Origin: Prauserella flavalba | Lineage (GTDB): Bacteria; Actinomycetota; Actinomycetes; Mycobacteriales; Pseudonocardiaceae | Direction: 5' to 3' | NCBI RefSeq assembly: GCF_003202235.1 | Contig: NZ_MASU01000001.1 | Location: forward strand, 124,001-188,000 | Length of the DNA stretch: 64,000 nt | Shown here: positions 36,013 to 45,623 of the stretch, piece by piece | How positions within the stretch are numbered: position 1 is the first letter of the stretch | Layout: each line of letters opens with the position of its first letter | The notes under the pieces: generated by a model | Told to the model about the DNA's origin: nothing | Database searches by the model: none | The model's input: the letters and a program-made list of their open reading frames with translations, nothing else | Position numbers and translations under genes: made by a program

Positions 36013-36427
36013 GCCTGTCCCCGAAGCTCGCCGCCTTCTCCTCGTCGTCGAGCTGGTAGGTACCGCCGGCCTTGCGCAGCTGCTCGGCGAGCGAACGTAG
36101 TTCCTGGACGTAGGCCCGCACCTTGCGCTCGTAGGAACCCTCGTCGCCGGCGATGACCTCGTTCCACACCTCGACCACGTTGGTGGACACGACGTCCTCG
36201 GAGGGCGCGTTGATCCGCAGCGCGGAGAGGTGCTGGGCGAGCTTGCCCTGCAGCGCCCCGGCCTGCTCCTCGATGATCCGCGCGACGTCGAGGATCTTGT
36301 CGGGCGCGATCTGGATGTCTCTGGCGCTGGGCACGCCCGGCACCGAGGCGTTGAGCTGCTCGCCACCACCGAACTCGGTGGTGAAGGGCATCAACGACCC
36401 CGGCAGCGCCTCGCGGTTCTCTGACAT
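35996..36427 (-). CDS. PE-like small ESX substrate
   Basis: 143 residues, largely helical hairpin (about 45-115: KILDVARIIEEQAGALQGKLAQ and KVRAYVQELRSLAEQLRKA), with a C-terminal YQLDDE that fits the YxxxD/E type VII export signal. The first of the ESX module on the minus strand. Pairing with the PPE-like product via EspG is inference. ATG at 36427; 121 bases upstream of it show nothing recognisable. Confidence 0.75.
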   Translation of the reverse strand: MSENREALPGSLMPFTTEFGGGEQLNASVPGVPSARDIQIAPDKILDVARIIEEQAGALQGKLAQHLSALRINAPSEDVVSTNVVEVWNEVIAGDEGSYERKVRAYVQELRSLAEQLRKAGGTYQLDDEEKAASFGDRRVYPA

Positions 36428-36548
36428 GCGCGCACCCCCTGCTACGGTCCGTAGCCGGACAGTTTCCCACCGCAGGCTACCAATCCGGATGTGACGGCGA
36501 CCTGAACTTTGACGCACGGCACCGCGCGGGGGTTCCCGCGAGTTCGGC

Positions 36549-37811
36549 TCAGCGCGTGGGCAGCGCGATCTCGCCGCGCACGGCGCGCAGCGCGATGTCG
36601 GTGCGGTGGTGGGCGCCGGGCAGGTGGACCCTGCCGACCCGCTCGTACGCCTGCGCCCGCGCGGCCTCCAGGTCGCCGCCGGTGCCGACCACGGCGAGCA
36701 CGCGGCCGCCGTTGGACACCACGGCGCCGTCGTCGCGGCGGCGGGTTCCCGCGTGCAGCACGCCCTCGGCCTCACCGCCGGTGATGACGTCGCCGGTGCG
36801 GGGCTTGCCGGGGTAGCCGTCGGCGGCGAGCACGACGGTGACGGCGGCGCCCTCCGCCCATTCCAGCGGCGGGTGCTCGGCGAGCCTGCCGGTGGCCGTG
36901 GCGTGCAGCAGCCCGGCGATCGGGGTGCGCAGAAGCGCGAGCACGGCCTGTGTCTCCGGGTCACCGAAGCGGCAGTTGAACTCGATCACCTGCGGTCCGT
37001 CGCTGGTGAGCGCGAGCCCGGCGTAGAGCAGCCCGGAGAACGGGGCCCCGCGCGCGGCGAGCTCGTCCACGACTGGCTGCACGATCGTGGCCACGACGTC
37101 GTCCACCAGGCCCGCGGGTGCCCAGGGCAGCGGCGCGTAGGCGCCCATGCCGCCGGTGTTCGGTCCCGCGTCGCCGTCGCCGACGCGCTTGAAGTCCTGC
37201 GCGGGCAGCAGCGGCACCACGGTGCGGCCGTCGACCAGGCAGAACAGCGAGGCCTCCGGACCGTCGAGGAACGACTCCAGCACCACCGGGTGACCGCCGT
37301 CGAGCAGCATCAGCGCGTGCTTGCGGGCCTGCTCGATGTCCGGCGTGACCACCACGCCCTTGCCGGCGGCGAGCCCGTCGTCCTTGACCACCCACGTGGG
37401 TCCGAAGCGCGCCAGCGCGGCATCGAGGTGCGCGGGGTTGTCCACCACCTCGGCGCGCGCGGTCGGCACCTTCGCGGCGGCCATGACCTCCTTGGCGAAC
37501 GCCTTCGAGCCCTCGATGCGGGCGGCCTCGGCCGAGGGGCCGAAGCACGCGATGCCGGCCCCCCGCACCGCGTCGGCGGCACCGGCGACGAGCGGCACCT
37601 CGGGGCCGATCACCACGAGGTCGGCCTTCCACTCGCCCGCGAGCACCGCGACGGCGGAGGGGTCGGTCAGGTCGACGCCGAGCGGTTCGGCGAGCGCCGC
37701 GATTCCGGCGTTGCCGGGCGCGCAGGCCAGCGCCGTGACCGCCGGGTCGTGCGACGCGGCAAGGACGATGGCATGCTCTCGGGCTCCGGAACCGATAACC
37801 AGGACTCGCAC
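36549..37811 (-). CDS. purD: Phosphoribosylamine-glycine ligase (PurD)
   Basis: 420-residue ATP-grasp ligase making GAR from phosphoribosylamine and glycine. N-terminal [13 protein letters not shown] (phosphate-binding loop), [23 protein letters not shown]-grasp [13 protein letters not shown] and the metal motif [15 protein letters not shown] at 37811. Divergent from the GDPD gene. Monocistronic. Confidence 0.97.
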   Translation of the reverse strand: MRVLVIGSGAREHAIVLAASHDPAVTALACAPGNAGIAALAEPLGVDLTDPSAVAVLAGEWKADLVVIGPEVPLVAGAADAVRGAGIACFGPSAEAARIEGSKAFAKEVMAAAKVPTARAEVVDNPAHLDAALARFGPTWVVKDDGLAAGKGVVVTPDIEQARKHALMLLDGGHPVVLESFLDGPEASLFCLVDGRTVVPLLPAQDFKRVGDGDAGPNTGGMGAYAPLPWAPAGLVDDVVATIVQPVVDELAARGAPFSGLLYAGLALTSDGPQVIEFNCRFGDPETQAVLALLRTPIAGLLHATATGRLAEHPPLEWAEGAAVTVVLAADGYPGKPRTGDVITGGEAEGVLHAGTRRRDDGAVVSNGGRVLAVVGTGGDLEAARAQAYERVGRVHLPGAHHRTDIALRAVRGEIALPTR

Positions 37812-37950
37812 GGGTGTTGAGGGTAATCGCGGGGGTCTCCTGCCGTTCACCGGCATGTCTCCTCGGGGCCGCTGGGGTGTAGGCCGCGCGTCGCGCCGGG
37901 CGGCGACTGTTGCGACGGAAAACCCCGATTTCCCCCAGAAAGGGCTTCAG

Positions 37951-39072
37951 ATGCTTCGACAGCGACTGGCGCTGGTCGCACTGAGCGCGCTCGCCGTGTT
38001 CGGCACCACCAGTGTGGCGAGCACCGCGCAGGCCGCCTCGGACGGCGCCGTGAAGGCGGGCAAGGGGCAGGACGGGCCCGTGATCGTGGCCCACCGCGGC
38101 GCGTCCGGCTACCGGCCGGAGCACACGCTCGCCGCGTACGAGCTGGGCGCGCGCATGGGAGCCGACTTCATCGAGCCGGACCTGGTGATCACCAAGGACG
38201 GTGTGCTCGTCGCCAGGCACGAGCCGGAGATCGGCGGCACCACCGACGTGGCCGAGCGCCCCGAGTTCGCCGACCGCAAGACCACCAAGGAGCTCGACGG
38301 CACACCGGTGACCGGCTGGTTCGCCGAGGACTTCACGCTCGCCGAGCTCAAGACGCTGCGGGCGAAGGAGCGCATCCCCGACCTGCGGCCGAACAACACG
38401 ATCTATGACGGCCGCTTCGAGGTGCCCACGCTCCAGGAGGTGATCGACCTCGCCAGGCGGCTGTCGCGGGAGCTGGGCCGCGAGATCGGCGTGTACCCGG
38501 AGACCAAGCACCCGACGTACTTCCAGCAGGCGGGGCTTCCGCTCGAGCCGCCGCTGGTGCGGACGCTGGAGCGCAACGGCCTCAACCACAGGGGCGCCAA
38601 GGTGATCGTGCAGTCGTTCGAGGTCGCCAACCTCAAGCAGTTGTCGAGTCAGCTGCGCGTGCCGCTGGTGCAGCTGGTCGACTCCTCGGGCGCGCCGTAC
38701 GACTTCGTCGCCTCCGGCGACCCGCGCACCTACGACGACCTGCTGACGCCGAAGGGCTTGCGCGAGGTGGCGGCCTACGCCGACGGCCTCGGGCCCGCCA
38801 AGGACCGCGTGATTCCGAGGGACGAGGACGGCTACCTGCTCGAGCCGACCACGCTGGTCGCCGACGCGCACCGCGCCGGGCTCACCGTGCACCCGTTCAC
38901 GTTCCGCGCGGAGAACAGCTTCCTGCCCGCCGACTTCCGCTCGTCGGACGACCCGGCCGAGTGGGGCGACATCTTCGCCGAGTACGAGGCGTTCCTGGCC
39001 ACCGGCATCGACGGCCTGTTCGCCGACCACCCGGACATCGCCGTGGAGGCGGCCAAGTCCGTCCGGAGGTAA
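37951..39072 (+). CDS. Secreted glycerophosphodiester phosphodiesterase
   Basis: 373 residues. Signal peptide 1-29 (cleavage after TAQA), then the GDPD barrel: IVAHRGASGYRPEHT with catalytic His-Arg, EPDLVITKDGVLV (Glu-Pro-Asp), HEPEIGGTTD, YPETKHPTYF and LFADHPD. Releases glycerol-3-phosphate from extracellular glycerophosphodiesters (deacylated phospholipids, teichoic-acid pieces). Compared with cytosolic GDPDs it has the extra inserts of periplasmic/secreted GlpQ forms. ATG at 37951 with AAAGG upstream. Confidence 0.92.
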   Translation: MLRQRLALVALSALAVFGTTSVASTAQAASDGAVKAGKGQDGPVIVAHRGASGYRPEHTLAAYELGARMGADFIEPDLVITKDGVLVARHEPEIGGTTDVAERPEFADRKTTKELDGTPVTGWFAEDFTLAELKTLRAKERIPDLRPNNTIYDGRFEVPTLQEVIDLARRLSRELGREIGVYPETKHPTYFQQAGLPLEPPLVRTLERNGLNHRGAKVIVQSFEVANLKQLSSQLRVPLVQLVDSSGAPYDFVASGDPRTYDDLLTPKGLREVAAYADGLGPAKDRVIPRDEDGYLLEPTTLVADAHRAGLTVHPFTFRAENSFLPADFRSSDDPAEWGDIFAEYEAFLATGIDGLFADHPDIAVEAAKSVRR

Positions 39073-39076
39073 CCGC

Positions 39077-39472
39077 TCAGCTCGCGTGCGCCGCGGACAC
39101 CTCGTCCGCGGCGCACGCGGGCGTCGAGTACACCTCGATCTTGTGCCGGATGAGCCGCTGGTGCTCACGCAGCTGGGCCAGCTGGTCCTCCACGCGGCGG
39201 TCGTGGGCGCGCAGCACCGCGAGCCGCTCCTCCCGGCATGACTCGCCACCGCGCAGCAACCGCACGAAGCGGAGCATGTCGGCGATCGGCATGTCGGTGT
39301 CGCGAAGGCAGCGCAGCAGGTGGAGCAGGCCGAGGTCGGCGTCGGAGTAGCGGCGACGGCCGCCCGGCGTGCGCTCGATGGGCTCCAGCAACCCGATCTT
39401 CTCGTAGTAGCGCAGCGTGTCGATGCTGAACCCGGTCTTCTCGGTGACCTGCGCCGGAGAGTAGAAGCTCAC
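39077..39472 (-). CDS. MerR-family regulator with NmlR/AdhR-type cysteine
   Basis: 131 residues. N-terminal MerR winged helix (3-70; TGFSIDTLRYYEKIGLLEP) and dimerisation coiled coil (75-115). Cys55 in LLRCLRDTDMP matches the conserved Cys of aldehyde- or electrophile-sensing NmlR/AdhR proteins; there is no metal-binding CxxC loop. Its own promoter (39481-39511) and that of the aldehyde oxidoreductase operon carry the same operator, so it likely activates both in response to an aldehyde. Convergent with GDPD. ATG at 39472, only about two bases from the predicted transcription start. Confidence 0.85.
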   Translation of the reverse strand: MSFYSPAQVTEKTGFSIDTLRYYEKIGLLEPIERTPGGRRRYSDADLGLLHLLRCLRDTDMPIADMLRFVRLLRGGESCREERLAVLRAHDRRVEDQLAQLREHQRLIRHKIEVYSTPACAADEVSAAHAS

Positions 39473-39480
39473 GCATTCCA

Positions 39481-39511
39481 GAGTGACACCTGGAGTGCGC
39501 TCCAGGTCAAG
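39481..39511 (-). promoter_or_regulatory. MerR-type promoter with ACCTGGAG-CTCCAGGT operator (merR)
   Basis: On the minus strand: -35 TTGACC (39511-39506), 19-base spacer holding the perfect dyad ACCTGGAG/CTCCAGGT (39489-39508 overlapping the -35), and -10 CACTCT (39486-39481). Long 19-base spacers with the dyad inside are the hallmark of MerR-activated promoters. The start codon is at 39472, so the message is nearly leaderless. Duplicated at 44219-44249. It overlaps the end of the zinc-ribbon gene. Confidence 0.8.
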
Positions 39512-39692
39512 ACCGCTGACACACTCCGGCGCCGGGACGTCCCCTGGTCACCACGCCCGCACCGGTCACGCGTACCTGCAACGAGCCGCACGCACACCGC
39601 GTCCAGACGGTTTCGCCCTCGGGCGTGCGGTGCCGCGAGACGATCTCGTAGACGTCCGAGTCGGGCCAGCCGCAGAAGGGGCAAGTGCTCAT
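39507..39692 (-). CDS. Small zinc-ribbon protein
   Basis: 61 residues with CPFCGW at the N-terminus and RCACGS in the middle, two knuckles that can bind zinc. Function unknown; the rest is basic. ATG at 39692; an upstream ATG at 39719 would add about nine residues. Divergent from lysR; its end overlaps the merR operator. Confidence 0.6.
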   Translation of the reverse strand: MSTCPFCGWPDSDVYEIVSRHRTPEGETVWTRCACGSLQVRVTGAGVVTRGRPGAGVCQRS

Positions 39693-39766
39693 GAATCCAG
39701 CATGGGACCGTTCGAGCATGCAGGTCCAGGTTGGATTTGTGGACGTGACTGTGAAGAATCGACTTC

Positions 39767-40666
39767 ATGATTGACCTGCGCAGGCTCAGCGTCCTGCGGG
39801 CGGTCGCCCACTACGGCACGGTCACCGCCGCGGCACAGGCGCTGCACCTCACCCCCTCGGCGGCGTCCCAGCAGATCCGCCAGCTCGGCCGCGAACTCGG
39901 CGTCGCACTGCTCGAACCGAACGGCCGCAAGGTGCGGCTCACCGGTGCCGCGCTCGGCCTGCTCTCCCACGCCGACGCGATCGAGGCGCGCTGGCGGCAG
40001 GCCGAGGCGGAGCTGCACGCGACCGGCACCGAGCCCTCCGGCGTGCTGCGGATGGCGGGTTTCCCCACCGTGATGTGCCGTTTCCTGGGGCCGCTCACGG
40101 TCCGGCTGCGCGAGCGGTATCCCGGGCTCGCCGTGCGGTTGCGGGAGACCGAGACGCCGCGCTGTTTCGACCTGCTGTTCAACGGCGACGTGGACCTCGC
40201 CGTGGTCGAGGCGATCCCCGGCAACCCGGCCGCGGGCGACCAGCGTTTCGACCAGCAGCCGCTGCTCGACGACCCGTTCGACCTGCTGCTGCCCGGCGAC
40301 CACCCGCTCGCCGGGCGGCGCTGCGTCGAGCTGTCCGAGGTCGCGGGCGAGCCGTGGATCATCGGTGCGGAAGGCGACGCGTGGCGCGCGCACGTGCTCG
40401 CGGCGTGCTCGGCGGCCGGGTTCAGCCCGAACATCGCCCACGAGGCGTGCGACGCGAGCCTCGTGGCGAGCCTGGTGGACCTGGGCCTCGGCGTCGCGCT
40501 GTTTCCCCGGCTGGCCCAGTTCCAGCCCGACGTGGACGTCCGCCGTATCGAGGTGAGCGGCACCGCGCCGTCGCGCCGGTTCCTCACGTGCACGCGCCGC
40601 GGCGGCAGGGACGCCCCCGCCGTCGCGGCCGCGGTCGAGTTACTGCACGAGGTCACGGCTCGCTGA
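39767..40666 (+). CDS. LysR-family transcriptional regulator
   Basis: 299 residues. N-terminal winged helix (1-60; GTVTAAAQALHLTPSAASQQIRQLG) and type 2 periplasmic-binding ligand domain (90-295). One TTA Leu codon near the 3' end (40640-40642). Its end overlaps that of the paoC-like gene by 14 bases. Target unknown; both the aldehyde oxidoreductase and the zinc-ribbon gene are neighbours. Confidence 0.92.
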   Translation: MIDLRRLSVLRAVAHYGTVTAAAQALHLTPSAASQQIRQLGRELGVALLEPNGRKVRLTGAALGLLSHADAIEARWRQAEAELHATGTEPSGVLRMAGFPTVMCRFLGPLTVRLRERYPGLAVRLRETETPRCFDLLFNGDVDLAVVEAIPGNPAAGDQRFDQQPLLDDPFDLLLPGDHPLAGRRCVELSEVAGEPWIIGAEGDAWRAHVLAACSAAGFSPNIAHEACDASLVASLVDLGLGVALFPRLAQFQPDVDVRRIEVSGTAPSRRFLTCTRRGGRDAPAVAAAVELLHEVTAR

Positions 40667-42773
40667 GCACGGTGGCCAGGCGGATCGGCAGGTTCCGCAC
40701 GCGCCTTCCGGTCGCGTGGAACACCGCGTTGGCGATCGCCGCCGCGACGCCCACCGCGCCGAGCTCCCCGATTCCCTTGGCGCCCAAGGGGTTCGCGAAC
40801 CGGTCGTCGTCCTCCACGAACGCGGCGTCGAGGTCGGGCAGGTCGGCGTTCGCGGGCAGCAGGTACCCGGCGAGGTTCTTCGACACGAACCGTCCGAGCA
40901 CCGGGTCCACATCGGAGTGTTCGAGCAGCGCCTGCCCATAGCCCCACGCGAACCCGCCGGTGAGCTGGCTGTGCGCGGCGAGCGGGTTGAGGATCCGGCC
41001 CGCCGCGTACCGGGTGACGGCCCGCGACAGCCGCACCACGCCGAAGTCGGCGTCAACCCGCACCTCGGCGAAGATCGCGCCGTAGGTGTGCATCGAGTAC
41101 CGCGCCGACCGGCCCGCCGCGAGCGCGTCCTCCTCGGGCGACCAGCGGCCCTCGGCCTCCAGCTCGGTGAGCCCCGACTCGGCGAGCAACCCGGCCAGTG
41201 GTTGCCCCTGCCGCCCGTCGAGCTTGGCGAGCACCTCCCGCGCCGCCGCCTGCACGGCCGAACCGAGCCCCATCGCCGACATCGAGCCCATCGTCCCGGC
41301 GTGCGGAGGGAAGCCGGAGTCGCCGTGGCGCACCTCGACGTCACCGGGGTCGCAGCCCAGCGTCTCGGCGACCACCGCCTGGACCATCGCGGGCAGTCCG
41401 GTGCCGATCTCCTGCATGCCGGTCTCCACGACGATCCGGCCGTCCGCACCGATGCGGACCTTCGCCGACGAGGGGGCGCGGAAGGTGTCCATCGTCGCCG
41501 CGGCGACGCCCCAGCCGACGAGGTCGTTGCCCTCACGCATCGACCTCGGCTCGGGCGAACGCTCCGCCCAGCCGAACCGCTCCGCGCCCTCACGCAGGCA
41601 CTCCACAAGCCTGCGCGAGGAGAACGGCAGGCCCGTCATCGGGTCCACGTCCGGCTCGTTGCGCAGCCGCAGCTCCACCGGGTCGATCCCCAGCTCGTAC
41701 GCGAGTTCGTCCATCGCCGACTCCAGCGCGAACATGCCCGGGCCCTCGTGGGGCGCCCGCATGGGCGTAGGGCCGGGTCGGTCGACACGCTGTACGCGCA
41801 TGCGTGTCTCGATGGCGGGGCTGGCGTAGAGCCACGTGGAGGAGTGCGTGGTGTTCTCCAGGTAGTCGACGGCACGCCCGCTCGCGTTGACGCTGTCGTG
41901 GCGCAGCGCCGTGAGCCTGCCGTCGCGCGTCGCACCGAGGCTCACCGTCTGCCGGGTCGCGGGCTGGTGCCCGGAGAGCGTGAACATCTGCGCCCTCGTC
42001 ATCACCAGCCGCACCGGCCTGCCTGAGACCTTCGCCGCCGCGGCGGCGAGCGGCAGGTGCGGCCACACGTAGCCCTTCGCGCCGAAACCGCCACCGGTGA
42101 ACGGGCACACCACGCGCACGTGCTCGGGCGGCAGGGAGAACAGCGCCGCCATCGTCTGCTGCGCCACCGCCACCGACTGCACCGAGCTGTGCAGCACGAG
42201 CTGCTCGCCCTCCCACCACGCGAGCGTCGCCGACGGCTCGATGGGGCTGTGGTGCCGGTCGGCCGTCGTGTAGGTGGCGGTGACGGTCACGTGGGCCTCG
42301 GCCAGCCCGGCGCCGGCGTCGCCCTTCTCCTCGTCGGTGCCGCCGAGCACGTGCCCGCTGTGCGGCACCACGTCCTCGGCCTCGCCGAACGCGATCGGTT
42401 CCCGCACGCCGGTGTAGGTCGCGCGCACCCGGCTCGCCGCGTACTGGGCCTGCTCCAGCGTCTCGGCGAGCACGATCGCGATCGGCTCGCCCTCGTAGTG
42501 GATCTCCTCGGCCTGCAGCGGTAGCGCCGGGTAACCCAGCGGCGGCGACGGCAGCTCGGCCAGTGTCGGCAGGTCCGCGCGGGTCAGCACGGCCGCCACC
42601 CCGGGACAGTCCCGTGCCTCCGCGGCGTCCAGCTCCGCCAACCGTCCATTCGGGACGGTCGCGGAGACGAGCGCCGCGGCCAGCGCCGACTCGGCGGGCA
42701 CGTCGGCCGCGTACCGCGCGGCGCCGGTGAGCTTCGCGGGCCCGTCGGGCCGCACGAGTCCCTCAGTCGTCAT
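40653..42773 (-). CDS. Molybdenum aldehyde oxidoreductase, large subunit (PaoC/YagR-like)
   Basis: 706 residues, close to the PaoC/YagR length. Mo-pterin (MCD-type) binding GGGFGAKG and RAPHEGPGMFALESAMDELA, TGMQEIGTGLP and the catalytic Glu (about 670) in GAKGIGELGAVG. These are the active-site features of the xanthine-oxidase family. The arrangement of a 2Fe-2S subunit, an FAD subunit carrying extra Cys and this subunit is that of PaoABC rather than xanthine dehydrogenase. ATG at 42773 overlaps the FAD subunit stop (ATGA). Confidence 0.9.
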   Translation of the reverse strand: MTTEGLVRPDGPAKLTGAARYAADVPAESALAAALVSATVPNGRLAELDAAEARDCPGVAAVLTRADLPTLAELPSPPLGYPALPLQAEEIHYEGEPIAIVLAETLEQAQYAASRVRATYTGVREPIAFGEAEDVVPHSGHVLGGTDEEKGDAGAGLAEAHVTVTATYTTADRHHSPIEPSATLAWWEGEQLVLHSSVQSVAVAQQTMAALFSLPPEHVRVVCPFTGGGFGAKGYVWPHLPLAAAAAKVSGRPVRLVMTRAQMFTLSGHQPATRQTVSLGATRDGRLTALRHDSVNASGRAVDYLENTTHSSTWLYASPAIETRMRVQRVDRPGPTPMRAPHEGPGMFALESAMDELAYELGIDPVELRLRNEPDVDPMTGLPFSSRRLVECLREGAERFGWAERSPEPRSMREGNDLVGWGVAAATMDTFRAPSSAKVRIGADGRIVVETGMQEIGTGLPAMVQAVVAETLGCDPGDVEVRHGDSGFPPHAGTMGSMSAMGLGSAVQAAAREVLAKLDGRQGQPLAGLLAESGLTELEAEGRWSPEEDALAAGRSARYSMHTYGAIFAEVRVDADFGVVRLSRAVTRYAAGRILNPLAAHSQLTGGFAWGYGQALLEHSDVDPVLGRFVSKNLAGYLLPANADLPDLDAAFVEDDDRFANPLGAKGIGELGAVGVAAAIANAVFHATGRRVRNLPIRLATVLSEP

Positions 42774-43744
42774 GCCGCCGCCTCCTGGATCGCCCGCACG
42801 GCCGCGCGCTGCGCGAGCGTGACCTTGTACTCGTTGCCAGCCAGCGGCCTCGCCTCGGTGAACGACGCGGCGAGCGCGGACCGCAGCGCGGTGGTGTCGC
42901 CGAGGTCCACGCCTACGAGCGCCGACTCCGCCGCCGTCAGCCGCCACGGCCGGTGGGCGACTCCGCCGAGCGCGAGGCGCACACCGGTGAGTGTGCCGCC
43001 CTCGGCGCGCACGACGGCGGCCACCGACACCACGGCGAACTCGTACGACGCGCGCTCACGCACCTTGAGGTAGTACGAACGCTCGGCGCCGCCGGGCACC
43101 TCCACGGCGGTGATCAGCTCCCCGGCTCGAAGCTCGTTGTGCCGCAACGGTTCGTCGCCGGGCAGCCGGATGAACTCCGAGGCGGGAATCCGCCGCTCAC
43201 TCCGTTCGCCACGCACCACCACGACGGCGTCGAGCGCCGCGAGCGCCACCGCCAGGTCGGAGGGATGGGTGGCGACGCACCGGTCGCTCCAGCCGAAGAT
43301 CGCCGCCGCGCCCGTGTCGCCGTGCAGCGCCGAACACCCGGAGCCCTCCGCGCGCTTGTTGCACGGAACCGCGGTGTCGGCGCGAAAGTACGGGCAGCGC
43401 GTGCGCTGCATGAGGTTCCCGCCGATCGAGGCCATGTTGCGCAGCTGCGCCGACGCCGCCAGCAGCAGCGACTGCGCGAGCACCGGGAACCGCGCCGCCA
43501 CGATCTCGTCGGCCGCGACGTCGCTCATCCGCGCGAGCGCCCCGATGCGCAACACCCCATCGGCGAAGCCGACGTCCCGCAGCGGCAGCCGGTTGATGTC
43601 CACCAGCCGCCGGGGCTCCTCGATGCCCTCCTTGAGCCAGTTGACCAGCTCTGTGCCGCCCGCGATCGGCTGCGTGCCCGGCTCGCCGAGCGCGGCCAGC
43701 GTCTCCTCCAGCCCCCTCACCCGCGTGTAGTCGAACGTCCTCAT
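42770..43744 (-). CDS. Aldehyde oxidoreductase FAD subunit with 4Fe-4S motif (PaoB/YagS-like)
   Basis: 324 residues. CO-dehydrogenase flavoprotein fold (FAD loops IAGGTELVNWLK and IGGNLMQRTRC). Four Cys in the PaoB pattern: Cys117, Cys128 and Cys137 in RCPYFRADTAVPC...GSGC, and Cys156 in SDRCVATHPSD. These bind the extra 4Fe-4S cluster found in PaoB/YagS and absent from ordinary xanthine dehydrogenase FAD subunits. ATG at 43744 overlaps the small-subunit stop. Confidence 0.9.
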   Translation of the reverse strand: MRTFDYTRVRGLEETLAALGEPGTQPIAGGTELVNWLKEGIEEPRRLVDINRLPLRDVGFADGVLRIGALARMSDVAADEIVAARFPVLAQSLLLAASAQLRNMASIGGNLMQRTRCPYFRADTAVPCNKRAEGSGCSALHGDTGAAAIFGWSDRCVATHPSDLAVALAALDAVVVVRGERSERRIPASEFIRLPGDEPLRHNELRAGELITAVEVPGGAERSYYLKVRERASYEFAVVSVAAVVRAEGGTLTGVRLALGGVAHRPWRLTAAESALVGVDLGDTTALRSALAASFTEARPLAGNEYKVTLAQRAAVRAIQEAAA

Positions 43745-44211
43745 CGGACCGCCGCCTTCGACACCGCGGCCACGATCTGCGGGTACGCCGCGCAGCGGCA
43801 GAGGTTGCCGCTCATCCACTCCCGGATCTCGTCCGGCGAGCCCGCGTGCCCCTCGGCGATGCAGCCGACCGCGGACAACACCTGACCCGGCGTGCAGAAC
43901 CCGCACTGGAAGGCGTCGCTCTCGAGGAACGCCCGCTGCACCGGGTGCGGCTCGCCGTCCTCGCCCGCCAGCCCCTCGATGGTGGTGATCTCGGCACCGC
44001 CCACCGTGACCGCGAGCGTCAGGCACGACAGCACCCTGCGGCCGTCGACGAGCACCGTGCAGGCGCCGCACTCGCCCCGGTCGCAGCCCTTCTTCGTCCC
44101 CGTCAGCCCGACCCGGTCGCGCAGTGCGTCGACCAGCGTGGCGCGGGGATCGATCTCGATCTCGCGTTCTTCACCGTTGACCGTCAGCGACAGCCGTGTG
44201 TCCTGGTTCAC
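43741..44211 (-). CDS. Aldehyde oxidoreductase 2Fe-2S subunit (PaoA/YagT-like)
   Basis: 156 residues. Plant-ferredoxin cluster Cys43, Cys48, Cys51 (CDRGECGAC) and Cys63, and the second cluster Cys103, Cys106 (CGFC) with Cys138, Cys140 (LCRC). Unlike E. coli PaoA there is no twin-arginine signal, so the enzyme is probably cytoplasmic. GTG at 44211 is 8 bases downstream of the predicted -10, so the message is essentially leaderless. Confidence 0.92.
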   Translation of the reverse strand: MNQDTRLSLTVNGEEREIEIDPRATLVDALRDRVGLTGTKKGCDRGECGACTVLVDGRRVLSCLTLAVTVGGAEITTIEGLAGEDGEPHPVQRAFLESDAFQCGFCTPGQVLSAVGCIAEGHAGSPDEIREWMSGNLCRCAAYPQIVAAVSKAAVR

Positions 44212-44218
44212 GTGAACC

Positions 44219-44249
44219 AGCGTGCTTCCTGGAGCGCACTCCAGGTCAA
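44219..44249 (-). promoter_or_regulatory. MerR-type promoter with CCTGGAG-CTCCAGG operator (paoABC-like)
   Basis: Minus strand: -35 TTGACC (44249-44244), 19-base spacer with the dyad CCTGGAG, 4 bases, CTCCAGG (44228-44245), -10 CACGCT (44224-44219). Identical layout, spacing to the start codon and -35 to the merR promoter at 39481-39511; only the dyad's 4-base centre differs (CGCA here, TGCG there). Confidence 0.8.
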
Positions 44250-44258
44250 CCGAGTTTT

Positions 44259-45605
<1,347 letters not shown>

Positions 45606-45623
45606 CTAACCGAGGAGTTTCAC

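Noticed and set aside
36961-39249. A 762-codon minus-strand open frame over the GDPD and purD region
   Set aside because: Shadow: low-complexity translation antisense to GDPD, which has a signal peptide and full catalytic motifs.
40653-44211. Annotation as xanthine dehydrogenase
   Set aside because: The FAD subunit carries the extra PaoB-type Cys set (117, 128, 137, 156), so an aldehyde oxidoreductase is the better call.
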